Shown in pieces: positions 50,640 to 60,996 of a stretch of 64,000 nucleotides of DNA. Each line of letters starts with the position of its first letter. The first letter of the stretch is position 1. The notes under the pieces were generated by a model. It made no database searches and was not told where the DNA came from. It worked only from the letters and a program-made list of their open reading frames with translations. The translations under genes and the position numbers were made by a program. Source of the stretch: an uncultured Pseudanabaenaceae cyanobacterium (lineage in GTDB: Bacteria; Cyanobacteriota; Cyanobacteriia; Pseudanabaenales; Pseudanabaenaceae); contig CALGKB010000010.1 of the NCBI GenBank assembly GCA_937927915.1, positions 1 to 64,000 on the forward strand, given 5' to 3'.

Positions 50640-53061
50640 AAATCGCTCCCCCCTGTAACCGATCGTAGTGATAGGCAAACGCCTCTTGGAGGGCCGGAAA
50701 GGTGGCAAGGGTGGGGTCGGCGTGCAAGACTTGTTGGGCAGCTTCGCGGCTGCGGGTGTAAATTTGTTGACGGAGGGCACTGTCTTTGATGCGGTCATCG
50801 ATCGTAAAACCCCCATGACCAGATTGTTCTTTCCCTTCGTCTTTTCCCTTCCCCCGCATTTCGTAGTCCCGTTCGGCAATGTAAAAACCATCCTGGGATT
50901 GCACTAGTACCTGCAGTCTTTCTAATGCTGTCTCTGAGTTGGTGTCTGTACAGAGAAGACAGTAGGCTTGATGGGCACCCCTGCCCACCCGCCCCCGCAA
51001 TTGATGTAGTTGGGCAAGACCAAACCGATCGCTGTGTTCGATCAGCATCACTGAGGCATTAGGCACATCCACTCCCACTTCCACCACAGTTGTGGCAACC
51101 AGAATATCAGTTTTATGCTCACGGAAGTCACTAATAGCCTGGTCTTTCTCCGCCGCTGTCATCTGTCCATGCAAAAGACCGATGCGAAAGTTGGGAAATA
51201 CCTGCTGCCGTAAGCGCTCCCACTCCTGCACTGCCGCTTTGACATCTTCTAACTTCTCTGACTCTGCCACCAAAGGTAGAACAACATAACACTGTCTGCC
51301 CTGCACTACTTCCCTTTTGATCAAATCATAGGCATAACGGCGCTGACTGGGGCGAATGAGGACAGTTTGAATGGGTTTTCTGCCAGGGGGCAATTCATCA
51401 ATGATACTGACATCAATTTCGGAGTTGGTGAGATAGAGAGTGCGGGGAATGGGAGTAGCAGTCATAATTAAGACATGGGGACTCTCTCCTTTTTTCACAA
51501 GTTGTAGCCGTTGGTCTGTACCAAAGCGGTGTTGTTCGTCAATGATGACTAAACCCAAGCGTTGAAATTCCACATCCGCCTGAATGAGGGCATGGGTGCC
51601 AATGACCAAGGGCAATTCCCCTGTGCTGAGTTGGCGTAAAATCTCTTTTCTTTTGCTGGCTTTCGTAGAACTGGTCAACAGCTCCACTGGTAAAGCTAAC
51701 TGGGCAAACCAATGCACAATCTTTCTGTAGTGTTGTTCCGCCAGAACCTCTGTGGGAGCCATTAATGCTGTCTGCCAACCGTTTTCGATCGCTAACAAAA
51801 TGGCATAGACTGCCACGATCGTTTTGCCTGACCCCACATCTCCCTGTACTAGACGGTTCATAGGTTTGTTTTTTTGCAGGTCTTGGTGAATTTCTTGAAT
51901 TACGCGTTTTTGGGCATTGGTGAGGGAAAAGGGTACAACCCGATCGAATTGGGCTATGAGTTTGCCTGTGGCGATGAGGGCGGGGGAACTCTGCTGCTGT
52001 TGGCGGTAAAGGGCAATCAAACGGCGGAAGAAATATTTATCAAAGGTGAGACGGTAGATGGCTGCTTCTAACTTTTCCCGATCGGGAGGATAGTGAATAA
52101 ATTTGATGGCACTGGGCAGGGCAAGGAGTTGATATTGACTGCGGATGGCGGGGGGCAAGGGGTCAACAATTTGGTCAGCGAGGGGCAGACAATCAATCAC
52201 CAATTGGCGAATTTGGGCAGGACTGATGCCCTCTGTAAGGGGATAAATAGGGACTAGGCGACCAATACGATTGGACTCAATTTGATCGTGACTGTGGTCA
52301 AGAATTTCCACCTCAAAATCTTCCAAACTTAAGCCGTATTTCCCTTTTTTCACTACCCCGGAAGCCGCCACTGTGGCACCAATGGGATACATTTTCCGCA
52401 GTTGTCCTTGCCAGGCGTGAGAACTATAGCGTTTCCCCGTCCAAAAGCGTTGTAATTTAATTTGTCCCGTATTATCCCACACCCACACCTCCATAATTGT
52501 CAGATTGGGATTTTTGGGGCTAGTGAAACAGGAAAAACGACGAATTTTGCCAATAATAGTTACAGTATCGTGTTCCCGCAATTCCCTGATGGGGATTTGT
52601 TTGGCGTAGTCCACATGGTCGCGGGGGTAGTAATGGAGGACATCCCCGATCGTTTTTAGTCCCAATCTTTGCCATTTTTTCCCCCTTTGTCCCTGCCATG
52701 CTTCTAGGGTAGTGTGCAGACTCAAACTATCAGGTGGGGCGGGGGGAGTTTTAGGTTTCTCTAAGACAGAAGGATGGGTCAATTGCTGGCGGCGGATCGT
52801 GTATAAAAATTGTTTGGTTTCTGCAATTAAATTCTGTCTTTGCGCCAGGGAAAAGGCATTGTATTGCTGATAGTTTTGTGCTAACTTGCGGGCTTGTTCC
52901 CGATCGGTTTTACTGAGGTTATCTAAGTTGGCAAATTGTGCTAGCAGATTGTGGGCTAAAAAATCAGCAAAATAGGCAGTTTTCCCCCGCAAATTGGGAC
53001 AGCCGTAGCGGGTTTCTACTTCCAAAGCCTCTTGTAATTTAAGGATGTCAGCAGCCACCAT
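50632..53061 (-). CDS. recG: ATP-dependent DNA helicase RecG
   Basis: RecG remodels stalled forks and Holliday junctions. The 809-residue protein has an N-terminal region, a wedge/OB domain ([18 protein letters not shown]), Walker A in [20 protein letters not shown], the DEQHRFG box, [12 protein letters not shown], and the C-terminal helicase motifs ([20 protein letters not shown], then [12 protein letters not shown]). I chose the ATG at 53061; a TTG at 53121 would run into the end of ispD. It is the last gene of the operon TIGR02652-DUF2839-GIY-YIG-ispD-recG. Confidence 0.95.
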   Translation of the reverse strand: MVAADILKLQEALEVETRYGCPNLRGKTAYFADFLAHNLLAQFANLDNLSKTDREQARKLAQNYQQYNAFSLAQRQNLIAETKQFLYTIRRQQLTHPSVLEKPKTPPAPPDSLSLHTTLEAWQGQRGKKWQRLGLKTIGDVLHYYPRDHVDYAKQIPIRELREHDTVTIIGKIRRFSCFTSPKNPNLTIMEVWVWDNTGQIKLQRFWTGKRYSSHAWQGQLRKMYPIGATVAASGVVKKGKYGLSLEDFEVEILDHSHDQIESNRIGRLVPIYPLTEGISPAQIRQLVIDCLPLADQIVDPLPPAIRSQYQLLALPSAIKFIHYPPDREKLEAAIYRLTFDKYFFRRLIALYRQQQQSSPALIATGKLIAQFDRVVPFSLTNAQKRVIQEIHQDLQKNKPMNRLVQGDVGSGKTIVAVYAILLAIENGWQTALMAPTEVLAEQHYRKIVHWFAQLALPVELLTSSTKASKRKEILRQLSTGELPLVIGTHALIQADVEFQRLGLVIIDEQHRFGTDQRLQLVKKGESPHVLIMTATPIPRTLYLTNSEIDVSIIDELPPGRKPIQTVLIRPSQRRYAYDLIKREVVQGRQCYVVLPLVAESEKLEDVKAAVQEWERLRQQVFPNFRIGLLHGQMTAAEKDQAISDFREHKTDILVATTVVEVGVDVPNASVMLIEHSDRFGLAQLHQLRGRVGRGAHQAYCLLCTDTNSETALERLQVLVQSQDGFYIAERDYEMRGKGKDEGKEQSGHGGFTIDDRIKDSALRQQIYTRSREAAQQVLHADPTLATFPALQEAFAYHYDRLQGGAIFT

Positions 53062-53071
53062 AATACACTCA

Positions 53072-53770
53072 TTATGCCATATCCCCCTTTGCTTTTCTCT
53101 GTTGCAATATAGTTGCGGCAAAGACTAAATCCTGGGGGGTGGTAATTTTGATATTTGTCTCTTCCCCCTCTACGATCGCTACTGCTATGCCTAGTTTTTC
53201 CGCCAGGGCACTGTCATCTGTCACAGTCCAATGATGTTGTTTTGCCTGCAGATGGGCATCTTTGATCATCTGCACATGAAACCCCTGGGGTGTTTGAGCA
53301 CTCCACAACAAAGAGCGATCGGGCGTATCCACCACCTGTCTGTCTTGCACTACTTTGATCGTGTCTTTCACAGGCACCGCACAGATGAGGGCAGGATGTT
53401 CTAGCAAAGTAAGGGCACACCGATCGATTAAAGCCGGAGAAATAAGACAGCGAGCGCCATCATGGATTAGCACATAGGACGCCTCTGGGGGCAATGCCTG
53501 CAGACCGTTAAACACCGAGTCCTGGCGCGTTTCCCCCCCCTCAATCCACTGCCAAGGTTTCGACAACCGCTGCAGCATAGGCAAAATAACAGCCCGATCG
53601 CATTCCTGTCCAATCACGCCAATCCACACCACCGTCCTCGCCTGTTCCGCCGCTTGCAACGTCCATTCCAAAACCGTCTTGCCCTGCAAAGGAATCAGGA
53701 GTTTGTTGTAGTCCAAGCCCATGCGCTTCCCCTTGCCCGCTGCAGCAATTAAAAAATGACAAGCCACCAT
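53072..53770 (-). CDS. ispD: 2-C-methyl-D-erythritol 4-phosphate cytidylyltransferase
   Basis: IspD is the third step of the MEP pathway of isoprenoid synthesis. The 232-residue protein has the nucleotide loop FLIAAAGKGKRMGLDYNKLL, the HDGARCLISPALIDRC substrate region, VPVKDTIKVV and TPQGFHVQMIKDAH. The ATG at 53770 lies five residues before the AAAGKGKRMG loop and follows the GIY-YIG gene by two bases; the frame stays open to 53827, but that part lies inside the previous gene. Confidence 0.95.
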   Translation of the reverse strand: MVACHFLIAAAGKGKRMGLDYNKLLIPLQGKTVLEWTLQAAEQARTVVWIGVIGQECDRAVILPMLQRLSKPWQWIEGGETRQDSVFNGLQALPPEASYVLIHDGARCLISPALIDRCALTLLEHPALICAVPVKDTIKVVQDRQVVDTPDRSLLWSAQTPQGFHVQMIKDAHLQAKQHHWTVTDDSALAEKLGIAVAIVEGEETNIKITTPQDLVFAATILQQRKAKGDMA

Positions 53771-53772
53771 AA

Positions 53773-54288
53773 CTAGTACAACTTCAAATCCAGTAAACCC
53801 TCTTCTTTCCGTTTGGGATGAAAGCACACTGCAAACTTCACCCCCCGTGCTGCCAACTTCTGTAGAATCTCTTGTTCTACCCGCCGTGCCGCTCCCTTGA
53901 GAACCCGATTGACTGCGATTTCATCCTCTGCTCGCTGTAAATTCTCTTGCTCTTCTGGCGTCAGCAACAGACGACAATCGATCGGTTTTTCCCACTTATC
54001 TCTGTCGATCACCAAGTCCCCCTGCCAATGATTCTGTATCTGCTCTAGTAAATCCCTGTCCCAAGTGTCCATCGTCCACACCTTGTAGAAATGACAACGA
54101 TCGGGGACACGCACCAAATGTTGCTGCAAACTAGTAGCGATATTGCGAGAAATACCCACATAAGCCAGGCTAACTTCCCCATCAAAGATAGCGTAGACCC
54201 CCCTCTTGCCTTCCAGGGTTCCATCAATCAATCCCGCTTGCGTCAGATAGGGGTAAAGAGGCAGGTCCGCCAAATGGGGATAGGTCAT
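53773..54288 (-). CDS. GIY-YIG nuclease family protein
   Basis: This 171-residue protein has a GIY-YIG-like core: RGVYAIFDGEVSLAYVGISR, in which GVY and YVG stand for the name motif, followed by an Arg and a His on the next helix (ATSLQQHL). The rest is helical (LTPEEQENLQRAEDEIAVNR) and ends in FAVCFHPKRKEEGLLDL. Many cyanobacteria have such a gene. The start overlaps the DUF2839 stop by one base. The biological role is unknown. Confidence 0.8.
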   Translation of the reverse strand: MTYPHLADLPLYPYLTQAGLIDGTLEGKRGVYAIFDGEVSLAYVGISRNIATSLQQHLVRVPDRCHFYKVWTMDTWDRDLLEQIQNHWQGDLVIDRDKWEKPIDCRLLLTPEEQENLQRAEDEIAVNRVLKGAARRVEQEILQKLAARGVKFAVCFHPKRKEEGLLDLKLY

Positions 54289-54509
54289 TATTGATTCACC
54301 AACGTCCACCAGCCCAAGCTAGGACCGATAAAGCGTACCGTTACCCATATCACCACCATCGCAGCAATGCCAATCCACGCTCCTGTCGTAGTGATTTTAA
54401 CAAACTGCTCTGCCTTATCCTTGGTTAGCCAGGGCAACCAGGAGAGGATCGGTTGGGGCTTACCATAGTTCTCCCCCAAAATCTCCTTGCGCCGCTTTGA
54501 GTCCCCCAT
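54288..54509 (-). CDS. DUF2839 family small membrane protein
   Basis: This 73-residue cyanobacterial protein has a charged, conserved start (MGDSKRRKEILGENYGKPQ) and one clear hydrophobic segment (GAWIGIAAMVVIWVTVRFIG), followed by PSLGWW. It is typical of DUF2839, a family of unknown function. The stop shares one base with the start of the GIY-YIG gene; the TIGR02652 gene lies eight bases upstream. Confidence 0.88.
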   Translation of the reverse strand: MGDSKRRKEILGENYGKPQPILSWLPWLTKDKAEQFVKITTTGAWIGIAAMVVIWVTVRFIGPSLGWWTLVNQ

Positions 54510-54517
54510 AACACCTC

Positions 54518-55006
54518 CTACAACTGATGTAAATAAGGATACCTGATGGGAATACCTGGTTCTTTAGTCAACTCAAAATTGATACATTGCCAGCGTTCGT
54601 CCTCCTCCTCATTGAACTCCACCTGCAGACCAAACAGCCGCGGTGTACTGTAGTCAGGGAATCGCTCTAGGAAGGGCATCAACAAATCCTTGTAGCGTTG
54701 GGCAATGATCACCTTCAGCGCCCGATAACCCTGAGTGTAGAGATAGTCCAACTGTTCGTGAATTTCAAAGCGAATACTGTCAGGATGGGTGTGTTGCCGA
54801 TACCAAACTCCATTCCACAGCCGCCAGCGCCGCCCTGACTGTAAATGTACCAACTCCTGTCGATCGGGGTCCACTTCAAAAGCACCATGGCGGGGGCAGA
54901 GATAAGTATCCGTTAGGACCAGCGCGGGGATGGTTTGACGGCAGTGGGGGCAGGCAATTTCTGGACCGAAAGCAGGGTAATGCACGGGAGAAGTACCTAT
55001 CTTCAC
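54518..55006 (-). CDS. TIGR02652-like cyanobacterial protein with zinc ribbon
   Basis: This 162-residue protein has an N-terminal zinc-ribbon-like region: IACPHCRQTIPALVLTDTYL followed by CPRHGAF, with C-x-x-C and a later Cys/His. A compact domain follows (YLYTQGYRALKVIIAQRYKD) with the end PGIPIRYPYLHQL. The sequence fits the uncharacterised cyanobacterial family TIGR02652 as I remember it. It is the first gene of the operon that runs to recG. Confidence 0.75.
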   Translation of the reverse strand: MKIGTSPVHYPAFGPEIACPHCRQTIPALVLTDTYLCPRHGAFEVDPDRQELVHLQSGRRWRLWNGVWYRQHTHPDSIRFEIHEQLDYLYTQGYRALKVIIAQRYKDLLMPFLERFPDYSTPRLFGLQVEFNEEEDERWQCINFELTKEPGIPIRYPYLHQL

Positions 55007-55063
55007 TCGCTACACCCCTATCATAGTACCCCCTCCCCCTAATTGCCAAAGGGGAAGGAAAAA

Positions 55064-56734
55064 CTAAGATTTGCGCGTCAGGGCACTGTAGGGCAATACC
55101 CGCACCAACTCCTCATAGGTAGTAATGCCTTTGCAGACCTTCTCGATCGCTGCCAACCGAAAGGAGGGATAGTCAATCTTACGAAGATAGCGCATTAACT
55201 GACTGGGCGTCCCCTCATAGATCAACTCGCGGATGTGATCATCCACATCGACAATTTCCACCACTGCCTCCCGCCCCAGGAAACCACTGCCAAAACACTT
55301 ATCGCAGCCCTTACCTTTGCGCCACTGCATATTTTCGGGAATGGGGGGGATGCCCAACCTGTCCAACTCCTCTGGAGTAGGGGTATAGGGAACGGCGCAG
55401 TAGGGACAGACCTTGCGCACCAGGCGTTGTGCCACGATCCCCAAGAGAGCATCACTAATTAGACCAGGGTCAGGTCCCAAATCCTTCAAGCGGGGAATGG
55501 CACTGGGGGCATCGTTCGTGTGCATAGTAGTCAAAACCAGGTGACCCGTCAAAGCTGCCCTGACTACCGTTTCTGCCGTTTCTGGGTCTCGCACCTCCCC
55601 CACCATGACAATATCGGGGTCTTGGCGTAGAATTGCCCGCAGTCCCGCCGCAAAGGTCATGCCCGCCGCTTCATTCACCTGGGTCTGGGTGATATTGGGC
55701 AACACATACTCGACGGGGTCTTCTACCGTCACCACATTCACTTGTTCCTTGGCAATCAACTGCAGGCTAGTGTAGAGGGTACTGGTCTTCCCCGAACCCG
55801 TCGGACCTGTGATGATAATCAAACCCTGGGGCTGATAGAGCCATCGCTTGTAAATCTCTAACGTCCTCTTACTAAAGCCCAAGCCATCTAACATCTCCTG
55901 GGAGAAGGGATTTTCCCTGGGCAAGAGACGGATCACCGCCTTTTCTCCCCCCACACAGGGCAACGTACTCACCCGCATATCCAGCCCCGCCGCCATGCTA
56001 TCACCACTGGTATATTCCCGGTTGATGCGTCCATCCTGGGGACGACGACTCTCCGCAATGTCCATGTCGCACATCACCTTGAGGGCAACGATAATCTTGC
56101 GGCTCAACTCCAGGGGCAGAACTTTCACATCCCGTAAAATCCCGTCAATGCGATAGCGCACCCGTAAGCCCTGGGGTGTCGGTTCCAGGTGAATATCACT
56201 GGCACGGTTCTGCAGCGCCACGGAAATTAGAGCATTGATCCGCCGCGTCTGGTCTGCTGCCTGGGAGAGATAGAGATTGGTGACTTCAGCAATATCCGCC
56301 TGTTCCGCTTCCCCCGTCAGAGGATTGATCAAGGGAGCAGAGGTAATGCGACTGGGGTCAGGGACATTCTGGGTGCGAAACCATGCCTTGTAGCTCTCCG
56401 AGGAGATGGGGATGATTTTAATTTCCGTCAACGTCCGATCAGCAAGCATCCGCACCACATGGTCCGGCAATTTCGTGGGGCAGCCGAGGTAGTAACAATT
56501 CCGCCACAGCAGCAGGGGGATAACAGGGGGGAGGAGGCTACGGTCTTCAAAGGAGCGGAAGAAGCGCTGATTTAGCTCACTGTCTAGGGCATCAATATTG
56601 ACCCGACCTTCCCCATCTACCAGCAGGCTCAGTGCCTCTTGGCAGGAAGTAATCTCATTGGTTTGTAACTGTCGCCAGATAGACTTACGAGAGGGCAAGA
56701 GCTGCATAGCAAAATATGCTACAGAACCATCCAA
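55064..56734 (-). CDS. GspE/PilB-family secretion or pilus ATPase
   Basis: This 556-residue hexameric ATPase of type II secretion or type IV pilus assembly has Walker A ([20 protein letters not shown]), the Asp box and Walker B ([20 protein letters not shown]), a His box ([13 protein letters not shown]) and a C-terminal zinc site with C-x-x-C pairs (CPYC, CDKC). The N-terminal domain precedes [20 protein letters not shown]. It is shorter than typical PilB, so a second PilB/GspE paralogue is likely. The start may be the ATG at 56734 or one at 56707. No pilus genes adjoin it. Confidence 0.9.
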   Translation of the reverse strand: MDGSVAYFAMQLLPSRKSIWRQLQTNEITSCQEALSLLVDGEGRVNIDALDSELNQRFFRSFEDRSLLPPVIPLLLWRNCYYLGCPTKLPDHVVRMLADRTLTEIKIIPISSESYKAWFRTQNVPDPSRITSAPLINPLTGEAEQADIAEVTNLYLSQAADQTRRINALISVALQNRASDIHLEPTPQGLRVRYRIDGILRDVKVLPLELSRKIIVALKVMCDMDIAESRRPQDGRINREYTSGDSMAAGLDMRVSTLPCVGGEKAVIRLLPRENPFSQEMLDGLGFSKRTLEIYKRWLYQPQGLIIITGPTGSGKTSTLYTSLQLIAKEQVNVVTVEDPVEYVLPNITQTQVNEAAGMTFAAGLRAILRQDPDIVMVGEVRDPETAETVVRAALTGHLVLTTMHTNDAPSAIPRLKDLGPDPGLISDALLGIVAQRLVRKVCPYCAVPYTPTPEELDRLGIPPIPENMQWRKGKGCDKCFGSGFLGREAVVEIVDVDDHIRELIYEGTPSQLMRYLRKIDYPSFRLAAIEKVCKGITTYEELVRVLPYSALTRKS

Positions 56735-56796
56735 ATCTTAACGGAAAAGCAGGGCAGTTGGGTATAATCAGGGGAAGACTAAGAGGAGGGGCATCT

Positions 56797-57075
56797 ATGA
56801 GCACGCCAAAGCTGACGGAAGGGGAAATTCAAGCCGCGCTTACTACTCTGACGGGATGGCAGTTGGTAGAAGGTAAACTGCACAAGGTCTACCAGTTCCC
56901 TAACTTTGTTTCTGCCTTTGCCTTTATGACCAAAGTAGCGCTCCTGGCAGAAAAGATGGACCATCACCCTGAATGGTCTAACGTCTACAACCGTGTGACT
57001 ATCAATCTCACTACCCATGACGCTGGTGGCATCACAGCTAAGGATGTAGAGTTAGCCCGTCAAATTGATCAATAG
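56797..57075 (+). CDS. 4a-hydroxytetrahydrobiopterin dehydratase (pterin-carbinolamine dehydratase)
   Basis: This 92-residue protein has the dehydratase signature: a [20 protein letters not shown] start, the helix [18 protein letters not shown], and the active-site [20 protein letters not shown] with the paired His and Asp. It recycles pterin cofactors or has moonlighting roles. In photosynthetic organisms homologues have been tied to RuBisCO assembly, but those belong to a diverged branch. The ATG at 56797 follows GGAGGGG at six bases. A TATAAT at 56763-56768 may be its -10 box. Confidence 0.93.
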   Translation: MSTPKLTEGEIQAALTTLTGWQLVEGKLHKVYQFPNFVSAFAFMTKVALLAEKMDHHPEWSNVYNRVTINLTTHDAGGITAKDVELARQIDQ

Positions 57076-57083
57076 ACCTGTTT

Positions 57084-60000
57084 ATGTCCCTCCGCAAGTT
57101 GGCTGTGCCATTGCTGTCTCTCTTTTTAGTTGCGATGGGAGGGATAAGTTTGTTCTACTGGCGTCTATCTGCCAGTTATCAGAGCCGCATTAACCGCAAG
57201 CTCACCCAGGTAACCAGAACCTTGCCCTACATCTTGGGACAGGGCTACCTTGACAAAATCCAGGATGCCCATTCTGTCACCCCAGCAGAATATGCTGAAC
57301 TGGTTCACCGCCTAGACGCTTATCGACAAGCGATCGGGGAGGTTGTTTATATCTATGCCTATACCCTGGACGAGGAGGGACGGGTGGTGGAGGTTGTGGA
57401 TTCCCTACCCCTCAATCAGCGTGTCGGCAAAAGTGGCTTTTTTACAGAGTTTCAGTCCGCTACCCCCACGATCGTGGCTATGTTGCAGGGGACGACGAAT
57501 AAACGATCGGTTTTAGCAGCGGGTGGGGATGAGTTTGGTGATTTTTTTAGTTATTTAGAAGTTTACGAAAACAAGCAGGGCAAGCGTTTTGTTTTGGGGG
57601 CAGACATAGAAGTCAAGCAGTACCGCCGCAGATTACAACAATTATTCCTCCTCAGTGCGGCAATGGCGATCGTTTCTATGGTCAGCTATATCTTCCTGAT
57701 CAGCAGGGTGCATAATGTTTGGCAGAGACGTTTACTGCTGCCTTTCCTAGGTCTGGTTACCTTAGTTATTCTTTACACCGTCATTCGCTTAGAAAGACAG
57801 AAATACTGGCATGACTCTTTCTTTATGGCAGCCCGCGCCCTACCCGCTATCCTGGGGGATGACTACATTGCCCGCACTAGCAAACCAGGGGGCATTTCCA
57901 GCCAGGAATATGCCGACACTCTCCATCTTCTTAGCCAATTTGCCCAGCGTATTGATATTACCTATGTCTATGCTCTACGCAAAATTAACGATCGGGTTGT
58001 CTTGGTCATTGATAGAGGTCTTCCCACCGCTGCCCAGGGGGGTCTAGCTACTTCCTACTGGAGGGTCCCATCTCAAATCCTGCCTTTGTTTGATTTACCA
58101 GGTCAGATTACCCTCTCTTACAGCGACGCCTATCGCTCTTTCTACTCCCTCTTTTTTTCGGAATACGATCGGCATCAAAACCTGATAGTATTTGCTGCTG
58201 AACAGGAGCAAAAACGAATTTGGCTGCAGGAATTGCTCACCCTGACATTAGCGGTGGGGGCAGTGGGAATTTATATCTTGGGTTTGAGGATTTGGGAACG
58301 GTACTTTGGTCATGTCTTGGCAGTCCTGCCAGCAGCGGAAGTCAGACCAATTGGGCAATCTCTATTTTGCAAAACTGCCCTCATCAGCAGCAGCGCGATC
58401 GTTATTTTTATCTTTAGTTTCTATCTTTACGCCAGGCTTATTCTCTACACCAACTATGAAAAATTAGAAAAACGGGAAATCCAGGCGGACATCGATCGGT
58501 TACAGCAGGCAATTAGAGAAGAGAGTTATTATCTTGCCAGCCGCTATGCTGATTGGTCAGCTTGGGATGATGCCTATCAATTTGTACAGGATAGAAATAC
58601 TAACTTTCAAAAATCTAATCTTGTACCTGATAGTTTAGTTAGCTTAGATCTCTCCCTCGTGATGTATTTAGGACTAGACCAAGAATTGATCGGTGGCATT
58701 GCTAGAGATGAGAGTTTACTATGGCAATTTAGGGATTATATTCATAGTCACCCAGAGCTGTTAGTGTTTAAGCAAACCACAGCCCGCAAGAGCAATGTTG
58801 GTTTAGTCGAGGTAGGGGATAGTATTTTCCTATTAGCAATTTATCCAGTGGTGCGTTCTGATTTAAGTGGTGAACCCAAGGGTTACTTTGTGATAGCTAG
58901 GGCAATTGATCAAGCTTTTATCAATCGCATTGGTCGGCGTCAAAACTTAGATTTACGCGTACAGAATCTCAAAGATGCAGCTGTCATCAAATCCCTAGAA
59001 CCTATCATAAGAGAACTGCGAGAAACAGGCAAAGATGTGATTGTGCCTAAGACGAAAAACTTTACCTATGGCTACACTGTTTTACGGGATATAAAAGACC
59101 AGCCTGTAGCGCTAGTCCGCCTGGTGAAAAAGCGGGAGATATCCCTGACGGGACGAAATGTCATCAGTACAACGCTGTTGGTGGGATTTATTAGCTTTGG
59201 TCTAGTCATTCTAGTTACCAACCTCCTGATTCTGCAGCGCATAGTTACGCGTAGATTGTTAGCCTTAGTGGATAACTTACAGGAGCCAAAAGATGATGGT
59301 TTCCCCCACCAGTTGCCAGTGTTAGGAAATGATGAAATTGCCTACCTTGCCCGAACTTTTAACCAACTCCTAGAGGCTAATTATCGCAGCAATGAGAAGT
59401 TTCGTAAAATCTTCCGCGCCAGTCCCACTGGAATTATGATTGTGCGGGCTAAGGACGGCACTATACTAGATGCTAACCCTGGCATTGAGAATTTGTTCGG
59501 TTACAGTTCAGAGGAACTAATTGGCAAAAATATTGCCGAGTTGGGGGGATGGTGTTTTGGTCATGATATTGGTAAATTTTTAGTTAGTCAGGGAAAATGT
59601 GATTATCTGCGCAACATTGAAGTAGAAATAAAAGACCGCTACGGCCGGGAAATTGCCTGCAGAATTTGTGTAGAAGTTATTGAAATTGGTCAAGAGATTT
59701 GCCTACTCTATAATATATTTGATATTTCCGATATTCAAGAACTAAATGCAGCGATCAGTCGGGCTAACTCTCTGCTGCGGGCACAACAGGAGACCTCGAT
59801 CGAAGGCATTTTAGCCGTAGATGAACAGGGAAGGATTGTGTCCTTCAACACCAGATTATGTAAGATGTGGCACCTCAAGCCTGCTCAACTCAGTGGCAAC
59901 AAGTTAATCCACGAACTCCTAAACAAAATAGAACTGACCCATGGCTTCCGAGAAGCGATCGAGCGTGCCTACGATGTTGAGGGGGGAGAATATTGCGATG

Positions 60001-60962
60001 AAATTCCCCTGCCAGATGAGCGAGTATTTGATGTACGGGCACAGCCAATCAACGGTATAGACAAAAAATACTATGGGCAAATTTGGTATTTTCGTGATAT
60101 TACTCCCCTGGTGGAAATAGAAAACAAATTACGGGAGCAGTACAAGAAACTAGAAATAGCTAATGCTGAAATCGCTAAACTAAACCAACAGTTGATGGCA
60201 GAAAATTTGCGCATGGGTGCGGAATTAGATGTAGCCCGTCGCCTGCAAGAAAGGCTATTACCCCATCCCACTGATTTACATAAACTCCTAGGCGTAGATG
60301 TGGTGGCTTTCATGCAACCAGCTGAGGAAGTGGGGGGAGATTACTACGATGTGTTTTGCATCGATCGGGCAGTCTACATTGCTATTGGGGATGTGACGGG
60401 GCATGGTTTAGACAGTGGTATTATTATGTTAATGGTGCAAACAATTGTGACCGCTTACATGGAACTGCTCCTATCCCCTGATCAACTAATTACCTATTTG
60501 AATGCCACCCTTAGGAAAAATTTGGACCGCATTGACTCCGACAAAATCTTGACTTTTGCGCTCCTTCGCTGGCTAGAAGGGAAGTTAGAAGTGATTGGTC
60601 AACATGAAGATATTTTAATTCTGCGCACTGACGGCACCCTGGAAATAATTGACACCTTTGAGTTGGGATTCCCCTTGGGTTTGGAAGCTGATATTTCTCC
60701 CTACCTGCATTATTACTGCACTGAATTGTTACCAGGGGAAGCTGTGGTTATATATACTGACGGGGTGACAGAAGCAGAAAGCCCCACAGGGGAACTCTAT
60801 GGCATCGATCGGTTATGTGAAGTTGCTCTCAAACACAGACACCGCACTAGTCAGCAGATACTAGATGAGATTGTGGCTGATATTAAAAGCCATATAGGCA
60901 ATGCCAAAGTATTAGATGATATTACCCTCATTGTCTTCAAACAGAAGTGTGACTCAGGCTAA
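57084..60962 (+). CDS. Large membrane sensor with HAMP, PAS and SpoIIE-type PP2C phosphatase domain
   Basis: This 1292-residue protein has, in order: a TM helix near residue 10; an extracellular region (about 28-185); two TM helices (about 187-233); a second, similar extracellular region (about 235-380, repeat of the RALPAILGDDY / VYIYAY-type pattern); TM helices near 385 and 430; a CHASE4-like sensor (SRYADWSAWDDAYQFVQDRN); a TM near 700; HAMP; two PAS domains (from about 773 and 897); a coiled coil; and a PP2C domain (from about 1050). The PP2C motifs ARRLQERLLP, EEVGGDYYDVF, IGDVTGHGLDSG and VIYTDGVTEAE are complete with metal aspartates. It should be a signal-driven phosphatase for an anti-sigma antagonist-like partner. 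It lies eight bases behind the dehydratase. Confidence 0.88.
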   Translation: MSLRKLAVPLLSLFLVAMGGISLFYWRLSASYQSRINRKLTQVTRTLPYILGQGYLDKIQDAHSVTPAEYAELVHRLDAYRQAIGEVVYIYAYTLDEEGRVVEVVDSLPLNQRVGKSGFFTEFQSATPTIVAMLQGTTNKRSVLAAGGDEFGDFFSYLEVYENKQGKRFVLGADIEVKQYRRRLQQLFLLSAAMAIVSMVSYIFLISRVHNVWQRRLLLPFLGLVTLVILYTVIRLERQKYWHDSFFMAARALPAILGDDYIARTSKPGGISSQEYADTLHLLSQFAQRIDITYVYALRKINDRVVLVIDRGLPTAAQGGLATSYWRVPSQILPLFDLPGQITLSYSDAYRSFYSLFFSEYDRHQNLIVFAAEQEQKRIWLQELLTLTLAVGAVGIYILGLRIWERYFGHVLAVLPAAEVRPIGQSLFCKTALISSSAIVIFIFSFYLYARLILYTNYEKLEKREIQADIDRLQQAIREESYYLASRYADWSAWDDAYQFVQDRNTNFQKSNLVPDSLVSLDLSLVMYLGLDQELIGGIARDESLLWQFRDYIHSHPELLVFKQTTARKSNVGLVEVGDSIFLLAIYPVVRSDLSGEPKGYFVIARAIDQAFINRIGRRQNLDLRVQNLKDAAVIKSLEPIIRELRETGKDVIVPKTKNFTYGYTVLRDIKDQPVALVRLVKKREISLTGRNVISTTLLVGFISFGLVILVTNLLILQRIVTRRLLALVDNLQEPKDDGFPHQLPVLGNDEIAYLARTFNQLLEANYRSNEKFRKIFRASPTGIMIVRAKDGTILDANPGIENLFGYSSEELIGKNIAELGGWCFGHDIGKFLVSQGKCDYLRNIEVEIKDRYGREIACRICVEVIEIGQEICLLYNIFDISDIQELNAAISRANSLLRAQQETSIEGILAVDEQGRIVSFNTRLCKMWHLKPAQLSGNKLIHELLNKIELTHGFREAIERAYDVEGGEYCDEIPLPDERVFDVRAQPINGIDKKYYGQIWYFRDITPLVEIENKLREQYKKLEIANAEIAKLNQQLMAENLRMGAELDVARRLQERLLPHPTDLHKLLGVDVVAFMQPAEEVGGDYYDVFCIDRAVYIAIGDVTGHGLDSGIIMLMVQTIVTAYMELLLSPDQLITYLNATLRKNLDRIDSDKILTFALLRWLEGKLEVIGQHEDILILRTDGTLEIIDTFELGFPLGLEADISPYLHYYCTELLPGEAVVIYTDGVTEAESPTGELYGIDRLCEVALKHRHRTSQQILDEIVADIKSHIGNAKVLDDITLIVFKQKCDSG

Positions 60963-60996
60963 AACTATGAAATAATAGAGGGACTAGTTAACGTCT

